Below are positions 41,925-49,261 of a DNA stretch of 64,000 bases, piece after piece (the stretch's first letter is position 1; every line of letters begins with the position of its first letter). Both the position numbers and the translations under genes were made by a program. Source of the DNA: Microbacterium sp. cf046 (GTDB taxonomy: Bacteria > Actinomycetota > Actinomycetes > Actinomycetales > Microbacteriaceae); NCBI RefSeq assembly GCF_900114345.1, contig NZ_FOZJ01000003.1, forward strand, positions 1,178,001 through 1,242,000, in the 5' to 3' direction. Under the pieces are notes generated by a model. The model worked only from the letters and a program-made list of their open reading frames with translations. It searched no databases and was not told where the DNA came from.

Positions 41925-42233
41925 TCATGTTCCCGACGATGCGGGTGAGGCTTTCGCCTCTGACTTCGATGATGTCGAAGGCGCGGACGACCCGCCACTC
42001 GACGAGCCGCTCGACGACGAGCCCGACGAGCCGGAATCCGAGCTCTTCTTCTCAGCCGCGCGCGAGTCGGTGCGGTAGAAGCCCGAGCCGTTGAAGGTCA
42101 CGCCGATCGAGCCGTACTCCTTGCGCAGCTCTCCGCCGCACTCGGGGCATTCGGTCAGTGTGGGGTCGGCGAAGGACTGCACCGCGTCGAAGCGGTGGCC
42201 GCACTGCTTGCAGGCATAGGCGTAGGTGGGCAT
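41925..42233 (-). CDS. FmdB family zinc-ribbon protein
   Basis: 102 residues. MPTYAYACKQCGHRFDAVQSF and TLTECPECGGELRKEYGSIGVTFNGSGFYRTDSR give the FmdB-type zinc ribbon with two CxxC pairs. After residue 60 comes a low-complexity tail rich in Ser and Gly (SSGSSSGGSSAPSTSSKSE). The family has suspected regulatory roles but no settled function. Lies between the 5-FCL and mscL genes in one direction, so probably co-transcribed. Confidence 0.9.
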   Translation of the reverse strand: MPTYAYACKQCGHRFDAVQSFADPTLTECPECGGELRKEYGSIGVTFNGSGFYRTDSRAAEKKSSDSGSSGSSSSGSSSGGSSAPSTSSKSEAKASPASSGT

Positions 42234-42250
42234 GTGTTCTTTCGGGGCTG

Positions 42251-42847
42251 TCAGCGCCGGGCTGGCGCGAGGACGAGGGTCTGAGTGGGAGTCACGACGC
42301 CGGTCACCGGCTGATCGTGCAGGTCGCTGGGCACTTCGTCGACGAGCTCGGAGTCGTAGATGACGGCGTACACCGGAGGGCAGCCCTCCATCGAGCCGAT
42401 GGTCTTGTCGAAGAACCCGCGGCCCCATCCGAGTCGCATTCCGGTGCGGTCGACGGCGGCTGCCGGGATGACGAGGAGATCGACGTCGTTCACCGCGATC
42501 GGCCCGAGCAGCTCGCCGACCGGCTCGGGGAGTCCGAACAGACCCTCCGCGATGTCGAGGTCGGGCGTCGCGACCGACCAGTCCAGCAGGCCGTCGGTGC
42601 GGGTCACCGGAAGCAGGACGCGGATGCCGCGCTTGACCGCGGCATCGACGAACTCCCGGGTCCCGGGCTCGTTCATCGTGGACAGGAAGCACGACATCGA
42701 ACGGACGCCGAGCGAATCGACCAGCGCATCCAGCTGCCGACTGATGCCCTCCGCCGCGGCATCCCGTGCCGTCTCCGAGAGCATCTGACGCCGCTCGCGC
42801 AGCTCGGCGCGCAGCGCGCGCTTGGCTGAGGCGATGGCGTCGGGCAT
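42251..42847 (-). CDS. 5-formyltetrahydrofolate cyclo-ligase
   Basis: 198 residues from ATG 42847. Conserved parts: AKRALRAELRERRQML at the N-terminus, RGIRVLLPVTRTDGLLDW, and the nucleotide-binding LLVIPAAAVDRTGMRLGWGRGFFDK (G-rich loop GWGRGFFDK). The enzyme converts 5-formyl-THF to 5,10-methenyl-THF with ATP, returning folate to the active pool. Heads the 5-FCL, fmdB, mscL unit and is divergent from galU; both starts have their own -10 box. Confidence 0.93.
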   Translation of the reverse strand: MPDAIASAKRALRAELRERRQMLSETARDAAAEGISRQLDALVDSLGVRSMSCFLSTMNEPGTREFVDAAVKRGIRVLLPVTRTDGLLDWSVATPDLDIAEGLFGLPEPVGELLGPIAVNDVDLLVIPAAAVDRTGMRLGWGRGFFDKTIGSMEGCPPVYAVIYDSELVDEVPSDLHDQPVTGVVTPTQTLVLAPARR

Positions 42848-42853
42848 AGGTCG

Positions 42854-42859
42854 ATTGTA
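42854..42859 (-). promoter_or_regulatory. Candidate leaderless -10 box (TACAAT on minus strand)
   Basis: TACAAT six bases before the ATG at 42847; it also rules out the longer reading frame beginning at 42892. Confidence 0.55.
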
Positions 42860-42929
42860 GGCGCGATTACCATGCCGACTCCGATCGGGCAAGGGCGCCT
42901 GCGGGCAGGTCCCCCCCAGGCGCCCTCAG

Positions 42930-42935
42930 TAGAGT
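42930..42935 (+). promoter_or_regulatory. Candidate leaderless -10 box TAGAGT
   Basis: TAGAGT six bases before the galU ATG at 42942. Confidence 0.5.
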
Positions 42936-42941
42936 TGAGGC

Positions 42942-43829
42942 ATGCCCCACAAGCCCATGAAGGCCGTCATCCCTGCAGCAGGGCTCGGCACCCGCTTCCT
43001 GCCCGCGACGAAGGCGATGCCGAAGGAGATGCTTCCGGTCGTCGACAAGCCGGCCATTCAGTACGTGGTGGAAGAGGCGGCCCTCGCGGGCATCACCGAC
43101 ATCCTGGTCATCATCGGGCGCAACAAGAACGCGATCTCGAACCACTTCGACTCCGTCCCCGAACTCGAGGTGAAGCTCAAGGACAAGGGCGACGATGCGC
43201 GCCTGAAGCGCGTGATGGACTCGAGCGATCTCGCCGACATCCACTTCGTGCGACAGGGTGAGCCCAAGGGTCTCGGCCACGCGGTCTCGCGCGCTCGTGC
43301 GCACGTCGGCGACTCGCCGTTCGCGGTGATGCTCGGCGACGACCTGATCGACGAGCGCGACGCGCTGCTGACCACGATGATCGAGCAGCACGAGGCCACC
43401 GGCGCCACCGTGATCGCCCTGATGGAGGTCGACCCCGACCACATCCACATGTACGGCGCCGCGGCGGTCCAGCCGACCGACGACCCCGACATCGTGCGCG
43501 TCACCGGCCTCGTCGAGAAGCCGAAGCCCGAGGACGCCCCATCGAACCTCGCCGTCATCGGCCGCTACGTGCTCACGCCGGCGATCTTCGACATCCTCGA
43601 GCGCACGAAGCCGGGCAAGGGCGGCGAGATCCAGCTCACCGATGCCCTGCAGGAGCTGGCTGCCGACGCCGACGGCCCCGGCGTGTACGGCGTGGTTTTC
43701 CGCGGGCGTCGGTACGACACCGGCGATAGGGTGGACTACATCAAGGCCATCGTGCAGCTCGCCGCGGATCGCGATGATCTCGGACCCGAGTTGCGTCCCT
43801 GGTTCAAGGAGTTCGCGGCGACTCTGTAG
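42942..43829 (+). CDS. galU: UTP--glucose-1-phosphate uridylyltransferase
   Basis: 295 residues. The nucleotidyltransferase signature PAAGLGTRFLPATKAMPKEMLP lies at residues 11-32, with K29 and nearby residues binding the phosphates. VRQGEPKGLGHAVSRARA, FAVMLGDDLIDE (metal-binding D) and VEKPKPEDAPSNLAVIGRYV complete the family pattern. Makes UDP-glucose for cell wall polysaccharides and glycolipids. A GNAT gene follows 23 bases later and may share its transcript. Confidence 0.96.
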   Translation: MPHKPMKAVIPAAGLGTRFLPATKAMPKEMLPVVDKPAIQYVVEEAALAGITDILVIIGRNKNAISNHFDSVPELEVKLKDKGDDARLKRVMDSSDLADIHFVRQGEPKGLGHAVSRARAHVGDSPFAVMLGDDLIDERDALLTTMIEQHEATGATVIALMEVDPDHIHMYGAAAVQPTDDPDIVRVTGLVEKPKPEDAPSNLAVIGRYVLTPAIFDILERTKPGKGGEIQLTDALQELAADADGPGVYGVVFRGRRYDTGDRVDYIKAIVQLAADRDDLGPELRPWFKEFAATL

Positions 43830-43852
43830 CGCCGTCCGTTCGAGGGGGTGTC

Positions 43853-44482
43853 ATGGACCTGACGACTCCTCGTCGGCATGGAACCGTGTCGATCCGCCTC
43901 GTCCGCCAGCGTGACGCGCGGGTGCTCCAGCACGAGCTGCTCTCGAATCGCGCCTGGCTGCGCCCGTGGGAGGCCACCAGCCCCGACGGTCCGGTCTCGT
44001 TCGACATGCGCACTGGCGTCCGCCGGCTGCTGCAGCAGTATCGCGACGGCGTCGGGGTACCGCTGGTCATGGAGGACGACGGCGAGGTCGCCGGGCAGCT
44101 GAACGTCTGGGGCATCGCCCGCGGGTCGCTTGCCTCGGCGACGATCGGCTACTGGGTGAGCGAGCGGTTCGCCGGGCGCGGCATCACGACGACGTCGGTG
44201 GCGCTGGCCACCGACGTGTGCTTCGACGAGTTGCGCCTGCACCGAATGGAGATCTGCATCCGCCCCGAGAATCAGGCGAGCCTTCGCGTGGTCGAGAAGC
44301 TCGGCTTCCGGTACGAGGGCCTGCGCCGCCGGTTCATCCACATCAACGGCGACTGGCGCGACCACTACGCCTTCGCCCTCACGAGGGAGGACGTGCCCGA
44401 AGGGGTCCTCCGGCGCTGGGTGGAAGGGCGCGCTCCGCAGGATGCCGCGACCGTTCCGCCGAGCGATCGGCTGCGAGCCTGA
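43853..44482 (+). CDS. GNAT N-acetyltransferase, RimJ-like
   Basis: 209 residues. The GNAT core has IGYWVSERFAGRGITTTSVALATDVCF (acetyl-CoA loop, Q/RxxGxG/A variant) near residues 97-123, LRLHRMEICIRPENQASLRVVEKLGFRYEG, and the C-terminal RRFIHINGDWRDHYAFALTRED, as in RimJ/RimL-type enzymes that acetylate protein N-termini. A ribosomal or other protein target is plausible; not proven. Lies behind galU on the same strand. Confidence 0.88.
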   Translation: MDLTTPRRHGTVSIRLVRQRDARVLQHELLSNRAWLRPWEATSPDGPVSFDMRTGVRRLLQQYRDGVGVPLVMEDDGEVAGQLNVWGIARGSLASATIGYWVSERFAGRGITTTSVALATDVCFDELRLHRMEICIRPENQASLRVVEKLGFRYEGLRRRFIHINGDWRDHYAFALTREDVPEGVLRRWVEGRAPQDAATVPPSDRLRA

Positions 44483-44544
44483 TCGGCCGCGCTGCCGCGT
44501 GGTGAATGGATTCGGCTGCGCGCGGCCTTGGCGCTCAGCCCCTG

Positions 44545-44608
44545 CGACCGTGAGGCTCACCGCCTTCGATCGTGAGACTCAGCGCCGCGCGGTGTGACAC
44601 TCGGAGCC
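44545..44608 (+). repeat. Three GTGAG-N-CTCAC-like palindromes in tandem
   Basis: Palindrome GTGAGGCTCAC (44550-44560), near-palindrome GTGAGACTCAG (44572-44582) and GTGTGACAC (44592-44600) lie 22 and about 19 bases apart, centre to centre, that is close to two helix turns. The first two sit in direct repeats of 20 bases (44545-44564 and 44567-44586, four differences). They end about 60 bases ahead of the -10 box at 44662, so a dimeric regulator may bind here. Confidence 0.5.
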
Positions 44609-44661
44609 GCCGAGCCTCGACGACACGCGACGGGATGCCGAGACCCGGGCATGCGGTCGCC

Positions 44662-44667
44662 TACCGT
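44662..44667 (+). promoter_or_regulatory. Candidate leaderless -10 box TACCGT
   Basis: TACCGT seven bases before ATG 44675; it argues against the upstream in-frame start at 44594. Confidence 0.5.
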
Positions 44668-44674
44668 GGAGCCC

Positions 44675-45559
44675 ATGGGTGGGCAGGTGCTGGGCGGGGG
44701 AGTGATCGTGCTCGTCGCGGTGCTCCTGTGGCTCGTGTACCTGCTGCCCTCGTGGCACAGCCGGCGTCAGTTCGACGCCGCCGAGCGCAACGCCGTGCGG
44801 TTGAACCAGGCGCTGCGCGTGCTGGCGGAGACGAGCGAGACCCCGCAGGAGGTGCGGCTCGAGCTGAACGCGCGCACTGTGCTGGCCCAGCAGAAGCTCG
44901 CGCGCCGCGCGGTGGCCGAGCGCGAGCACACCGCGCTCGAGCAGGCGCGCACCGACCTCGAGCGGGCGCGCGATGAACGCGCGGCAGCCCGGTTCGCTCC
45001 CGTCGCACGTCGTGCCCGTGCACGCCGCAGGACGCGGCTCGCGCTCACGATCGCCGCGCTGGCGGCGGTCGGCGTCGCCGTGTGGGGTGCGTGGGAAGTC
45101 GTCACGACCGGATCCCAGCTCGTGCTGTGGTCGGCGGTCGGTGTCGCGGCGCTGTGCGGCCTGCTGCTGCATCGGATGACCCGGGTGGGCGCGCGTGCGG
45201 TGACACGAACCGCCGTGACGGATGCTGCCGTGCACGAGCTGCCGATCGTGCAGGACGTCGGGCTCGCCGGAGACCGGAGGGGATGGGCTCCGCGCGAACT
45301 GCCGCGCCCGCTCACTGCATCGGCCGGATCGCGCGCTGCGGCCGTGCTCGATGCCGCGGCAGCCCGCGAGGCGCTTCGGCAGGCGGAGCTCGAGGATGCG
45401 CTGCGCCGGCGTGCCGAGCAGCAGCGTCCGCCGTCGATCGACACTGCGCGCACGGCGCGGCGCGCGGCCGCGGCATCCGAGTTCGTCCGCAACGGCCCCG
45501 TCGACGACGCTGCCATCGAGGCTCACGTCCGTCGGCTGCTGGCCAGCCGCGCCGGCTGA
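44675..45559 (+). CDS. Membrane protein with coiled-coil, unknown function
   Basis: 294 residues from ATG 44675. One membrane helix at the very N-terminus (VLGGGVIVLVAVLLWLVYLLP), a long Arg/Glu/Ala-rich helical segment near 30-110, probably a coiled coil (RRAVAEREHTALEQARTDLERARDERAA), then a pair of membrane helices near 118-166, and a basic/Ala-rich cytoplasmic tail. Homologues are sometimes named large exoprotein, which this is not by size. Located next to galU-GNAT; role unknown. Palindromic sites lie upstream. Confidence 0.65.
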   Translation: MGGQVLGGGVIVLVAVLLWLVYLLPSWHSRRQFDAAERNAVRLNQALRVLAETSETPQEVRLELNARTVLAQQKLARRAVAEREHTALEQARTDLERARDERAAARFAPVARRARARRRTRLALTIAALAAVGVAVWGAWEVVTTGSQLVLWSAVGVAALCGLLLHRMTRVGARAVTRTAVTDAAVHELPIVQDVGLAGDRRGWAPRELPRPLTASAGSRAAAVLDAAAAREALRQAELEDALRRRAEQQRPPSIDTARTARRAAAASEFVRNGPVDDAAIEAHVRRLLASRAG

Positions 45560-45604
45560 CGGGTCGGCTGGACGGGGAGTAGTCGCGGCGGCTGACGGCT
45601 TCGC

Positions 45605-46789
45605 TTACTGCGCGTGCAGGACGCGCCCGCCGCCGATCACGAGGTCTCGCGGGGGAGTGCGAACGAGCGCGTCCATGACGTTCTCGGCGTCGATCAGCAC
45701 TATGTCGGCGCGCGCACCGACGGAGAGGTCGTGGCCACTGCGCCCGACGAACCGGCCCGCTGAGCGGGTCGCGAGTTCGACGACGCGCGTGAGGTCCTCG
45801 TCGCGGACGATGCTCGACGCGCGTGCGTACTGCCACGCGATGCTCAGCACGTCTCCCGTGCCGTAGGGGCTCCACAGGTCGCGGATGCCGTCGGTTCCGA
45901 AGGCGAAGCCCACCTCGGCACCATCGAGTTCGCGGAGCGGCAGCTGGGGCAGGCGCAGCGGGGCGACCGTTGTGAGCGTGATGTCGAGTTCGTGCATGGC
46001 GGTGAGCAGGTCGCGTCGGCGAGCGGGGTCGACCTGAGCGAGCGCGAAGCCGTGCGCGACATTCACGCGGCCGGTCAGGCCGAGGTCGCGGGTGCGGTCG
46101 ATGATCAGGTCGAACTGGAACGCACCGAGCTCGGCGGGATCGTGCAGGTGGATGTCGATGCCGACGCCGTGCTCGGCAGCGAGCGAGAAGATCGCGTCGA
46201 GCTGACCCACCGGGTCGCGATCGATCGACGCGGGGTCGAGACCGCCGATGTGATCGGCGCCGGCGCGCGCCGCATCCGCCAGCATGTCCAGGACGCCGGG
46301 CCGGCGCAGCACACCGTCCTGCGGGAACGCGACGATCTTCACCTCGATCGCACCGTCGTAGGCGGTGGCCGCCTCGCGCACCGACGCGATGCCTTCCAGC
46401 CCGATGTCCGTGTCGATGTCGACGTGCGTGCGGATCGCCGTCGTGCCGTGGCGGACGAATTCGCCGAGCACGGCCGCTGTGGTCTGGACGCTCGGGAACC
46501 CGAGCTCGCGGCGCCGCGATCGCTCGTACGCGATGCGTCCCTCGATGCCTCCCTCGCCGCCGTATGACTGCCAGGGAAGCCCCCACCAGGACTTGTCGAC
46601 GTGCGCGTGCGCGTTGATGAGGCCGGGCAGAGCGAGCAGGCCTCTGCCGTCGACCGCGCCCTCCTGGGGTCCGGCGGGAGGGGTGATCGCGGTGATCGTT
46701 CCGTCGGCGATCGCGATGTCGCACGCGACTCCGCCCCACGGTCTGACGTTCTGCAGAAGGGCCACGGAATGGAGGAACGGATGCTGCAT
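45605..46789 (-). CDS. Amidohydrolase family enzyme, cytosine deaminase-like
   Basis: 394 residues. Metal site motifs: INAHAHVDKSWW near residues 58-69 (HxH), THVDIDTDIG, HLHD near 214-217, VNVAHGFAL and the catalytic aspartate in FGTDGIRDLWSPYGTGD near 299-315. The C-terminus returns to the small beta domain (VGARADIVLIDAENVMDAL). HAHVDK and TDGIRD are typical of CodA-like deaminases acting on cytosine or similar rings. No cytosine permease is adjacent, so the substrate is open. RBS-like GGAGGG precedes the ATG. Confidence 0.85.
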   Translation of the reverse strand: MQHPFLHSVALLQNVRPWGGVACDIAIADGTITAITPPAGPQEGAVDGRGLLALPGLINAHAHVDKSWWGLPWQSYGGEGGIEGRIAYERSRRRELGFPSVQTTAAVLGEFVRHGTTAIRTHVDIDTDIGLEGIASVREAATAYDGAIEVKIVAFPQDGVLRRPGVLDMLADAARAGADHIGGLDPASIDRDPVGQLDAIFSLAAEHGVGIDIHLHDPAELGAFQFDLIIDRTRDLGLTGRVNVAHGFALAQVDPARRRDLLTAMHELDITLTTVAPLRLPQLPLRELDGAEVGFAFGTDGIRDLWSPYGTGDVLSIAWQYARASSIVRDEDLTRVVELATRSAGRFVGRSGHDLSVGARADIVLIDAENVMDALVRTPPRDLVIGGGRVLHAQ

Positions 46790-46850
46790 CCCTCCATCCT
46801 GGACCGTCGAAGTGGGCCGTGGACGGCGTGATAACCTATCGGAGGTTTAT

Positions 46851-46923
46851 GGGCCTGTGGCGCAGCTGGTAGCGCACCTCGTTCGCATCGAGGGGGTCAG
46901 GGGTTCGAGTCCCCTCAGGTCCA
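46851..46923 (+). tRNA. tRNA-Ala (anticodon CGC)
   Basis: 73 bases fold into a full cloverleaf. The acceptor stem GGGCCTG pairs with CAGGTCC and includes the G3-T70 wobble that identifies alanine tRNAs. The anticodon stem CCTCG/CGAGG encloses loop TTCGCAT, giving anticodon CGC (codon GCG). The T arm is AGGGG-TTCGAGT-CCCCT; discriminator A. CCA is not encoded. Confidence 0.97.
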
Positions 46924-46926
46924 CCC

Positions 46927-46965
46927 AACGCGCTGAGCGCCCCCTCGTGGGGCGCTCAGCGCGTT
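46927..46965 (+). terminator. Perfect 17-bp hairpin behind the tRNA
   Basis: AACGCGCTGAGCGCCCC (46927-46943) pairs perfectly with 46949-46965 around a five-base loop. It starts three bases after the tRNA end, so it most likely terminates the tRNA transcript; the T-run is reduced to TT. Confidence 0.8.
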
Positions 46966-46977
46966 AATGCATGCCGC

Positions 46978-47002
46978 GGCTCGAATCCCTGGGGGGCCCA
47001 CG
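46978..47002 (+). other. tRNA 3'-end-like remnant
   Basis: Bases 46978-47002 read GGCTCGAATCCCTGGGGGGC and then CCAC. This is like a T-arm (GGNTCGAATCCC) plus acceptor 3' strand of a tRNA, but the 5' half is missing. It could be a decayed tRNA or an old integration scar. Short, so chance is possible. Confidence 0.3.
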
Positions 47003-47112
47003 CCGTCGAGGATCCGCGCGCCGGGCGGCGGCGTGCGTTCCTCGAGTCATTCGCACGATTCGCGGCCACAGTAACCCGTATCAATGTCGGAGGGTGCCGT
47101 CACAATAGTCCT

Positions 47113-48546
47113 ATGACATTCGTTGATCTGGACGATCTTCCGGCGATTGATCCGGTCTCGTCCGAGCGCGTGATGCTCCGGAGTCTGATCGACGGGCTTG
47201 TGCGCACCGAAGCGCAGATCGGGGCGCTGCAGGCGCATCAGGCGATGCTGTACACCGCGGTGACCGAGGTGGTCGAACTGCAGACGTCCCGGTTGCAGGG
47301 CGCGGCCCGGCGGGATCGAGAGATGCCGTTACGGGAGGTGACCGCTGAAGTCGCAGCGGCCCTGCGTGTGACCGAGCGGACCGTGCAGCGACGCATGTCG
47401 GATGCGGCGACGCTGATGATGCGGTTCACCCGGACGCTCGCGGCGCTGGCCGAGGGTCGCATCTCGCGCGCGCACGCATCGGTGATCATGGATGCCGGCT
47501 CGGCGATCGACGACGATGCCGATCGCGCCGAGTTCGAGCTCGCAGCGCTCGACCGCGCGGAGATCGAGTCGGCAGGTCGGCTGCGCTCCATCGTGCAGGC
47601 GATCGCCGAGAAGGTCCAGCCGGTTCCGCTCACCGAGCGTCATCGCGCCGCGCGGAGGCTCCGAGGCGTCTTCGTGCGAGACCTGGAAGACGCCATGGCG
47701 GAACTGGTCACCGTGCAGCCCGCGGTGCTGGTCCACGGCATCTTCGACAGGCTGACGCAGATGGCGCGTGCGGACGAAGCCGCACGGGACGCCGGTGGCA
47801 TGTCCACTTCGCAGGTCGACGAGCGGCGGCCTGATGACCCGACGTCTGCCGACCGCATGCCCGTCGACCGCATGCCCGTCGACCGCACGCTCGACGACCG
47901 CTCGCCCTCGGATCGCACGCCTGACGGCAACGCGCTCGGCGACGACACACGCGACGACCGCACACTCGACCAGCGGCGGGCCGACATCCTCGCCGACATC
48001 CTGCTCGCCGGTGCACCGGTCGCTGCCGGTGAGGGCCTGGGCTCGATCCGGGGCCGAGTGCAGGTCACGGTGCCCGTGCTGACCCTCGCCGGCATCCACG
48101 ACGGGGGAGCGGATCTCGCCGGCCACGGCCCGATCGACGGCGAGACCGCGCGCCGCCTCGCCGGCGGCGCGAAGGGGTGGGATCGGATCATGATCCATCC
48201 GGTCAGCGGCGCGGTCCTTGCCGTCGACCGATATCGACCCAGCGCCGACCTGGAACGGGCGCTTCGAGTCCGGGACGAGCACTGCCGCTTCCCCGGTTGC
48301 CGGCAGCCCGTATCGCGTTGCGACGTCGATCACACCCACGCCGCAGCCGACGGTGGCGAAACCGATATCGAGAATCTGGCCCACCTGTGCCGGCGGCACC
48401 ACACGCTCAAACACGCCTCGGCCTGGAGGGTGCGGCAACTCGGGGGCGGAACACTCGAATGGACCAGTCCGACGGGCCTCACCTACATCGACATACCGAC
48501 GCCGACGCTTCGATTCGTCCCGGACGGAGATCCCCCGCCGTTCTGA
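47113..48546 (+). CDS. DUF222 / HNH endonuclease family protein (13E12-like)
   Basis: 477 residues. The N-terminal DUF222 domain covers about residues 20-240 (AEVAAALRVTERTVQRRMSDAATL, GRISRAHASVIMDAG). The C-terminal HNH motif is complete: DEHCRFPGCRQPVSRCDVDHTHAAADGGETDIENLAHLCRRHH with four zinc-type Cys/His and the catalytic DH. A 40-residue repeat of about DRxPx units separates the halves. Such genes occur in many divergent copies in actinobacteria and behave as mobile or fast-evolving elements; cleavage activity is not proven. Lies behind the tRNA, which fits an insertion site. Confidence 0.9.
   Translation: MTFVDLDDLPAIDPVSSERVMLRSLIDGLVRTEAQIGALQAHQAMLYTAVTEVVELQTSRLQGAARRDREMPLREVTAEVAAALRVTERTVQRRMSDAATLMMRFTRTLAALAEGRISRAHASVIMDAGSAIDDDADRAEFELAALDRAEIESAGRLRSIVQAIAEKVQPVPLTERHRAARRLRGVFVRDLEDAMAELVTVQPAVLVHGIFDRLTQMARADEAARDAGGMSTSQVDERRPDDPTSADRMPVDRMPVDRTLDDRSPSDRTPDGNALGDDTRDDRTLDQRRADILADILLAGAPVAAGEGLGSIRGRVQVTVPVLTLAGIHDGGADLAGHGPIDGETARRLAGGAKGWDRIMIHPVSGAVLAVDRYRPSADLERALRVRDEHCRFPGCRQPVSRCDVDHTHAAADGGETDIENLAHLCRRHHTLKHASAWRVRQLGGGTLEWTSPTGLTYIDIPTPTLRFVPDGDPPPF
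47851..47970 (+). repeat. 15-bp minisatellite, eight units, inside the DUF222/HNH gene
   Basis: Eight in-frame 15-base units, the first two identical (GACCGCATGCCCGTC), then increasingly diverged. They encode DRMPV, DRMPV, DRTLD, DRSPS, DRTPD, GNALG, DDTRD and DRTLD as a flexible linker between DUF222 and HNH. Copy number is likely to vary between strains. Confidence 0.8.
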
Positions 48547-48614
48547 TCGCCCCGGGGCGATTCACACCCGTGTCGGGAAGTCCCCGGTCGGCTGGCGCAC
48601 GCGGCGCCGCAATC

Positions 48615-48654
48615 CTAAAGAACTCTTGTAAAAGCAGTCTTTAGAATCTAGGCT
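48615..48654 (+). promoter_or_regulatory. Inverted repeat CTAAAGA / TCTTTAG, operator candidate
   Basis: CTAAAGA (48615-48621) and TCTTTAG (48638-48644) form a perfect 7-bp inverted repeat with a 16-base spacer, in an unusually AT-rich stretch. TAGGCT (48649-48654) seven bases before ATG 48662 may be the -10 box. Suits an autoregulated ArsR-type gene. Confidence 0.55.
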
Positions 48655-48661
48655 CGCACGC

Positions 48662-49261
48662 ATGAGTCAGGACGAAGCGATCCGCCAGACGCCCGCCAAG
48701 CGCGAGCGCATCTCGGATCCGGAGCGCATCCGCGCCCTCGCCCATCCGATCCGGCTCGCCCTGCTCGACCACCTCAGCGACGTCGACGAGGCCACCGCGA
48801 CGGAGTGCGCCGAAGCCGTCGGAGAGTCGCCCGCGAGCTGCTCATTCCACCTGCGGATGCTCGAGAAGTACGGCTACATCGAACGGGCCGAGCAGCGCGG
48901 CCGCGAGAAGCCGTGGCGCGTGAAGATCGCCTATTTCGACCTGCGCCCCGACCCGGAGATTCCCGGTTCGCTCCACGCCGTGCAGGCGGTGGCCTCGTTC
49001 GGCCTCGAGTCGGAGTTCCTGCGGGCCATGGACTTCTTCTCCCAGATCGACGGCGAGCCCGACGAGTGGGTGCAGGCGATGACGTTCACCCGCACCTCGT
49101 TCTGGGCGACCGTCGAAGAGCTGGCCGAATTCAGCCGCGACCTGCAGGATCTCTCCGATCGATTCGCGGGGCGCCACGCCGACCCGTCGAAGCGGCCCGC
49201 GGGCGCGCGGTACTCCCGCATGTTCGCCGTCGTCAATCCCGAACCCGAGAACCCGCGATGA
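48662..49261 (+). CDS. ArsR-like winged-helix regulator
   Basis: 199 residues. Helix-turn-helix domain: ISDPERIRALAHPIRLALLDHLSDVDEATATECAEAVGESPASCSFHLRMLEKYGYIER, followed by a C-terminal domain of about 110 residues (YFDLRPDPEIPGSLHAVQAVA, WVQAMTFTRTSFWATVEELAEFSRDL) that probably binds the inducer. No metal-binding Cys cluster, so it is not a metal sensor of the classic type. Four-base overlap (ATGA) with the MFS gene, which it most likely controls. Confidence 0.9.
   Translation: MSQDEAIRQTPAKRERISDPERIRALAHPIRLALLDHLSDVDEATATECAEAVGESPASCSFHLRMLEKYGYIERAEQRGREKPWRVKIAYFDLRPDPEIPGSLHAVQAVASFGLESEFLRAMDFFSQIDGEPDEWVQAMTFTRTSFWATVEELAEFSRDLQDLSDRFAGRHADPSKRPAGARYSRMFAVVNPEPENPR

Noticed and set aside
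47851..47970. Repeat array as CRISPR
   Set aside because: 15-base in-frame units without spacers inside a coding sequence; a minisatellite.
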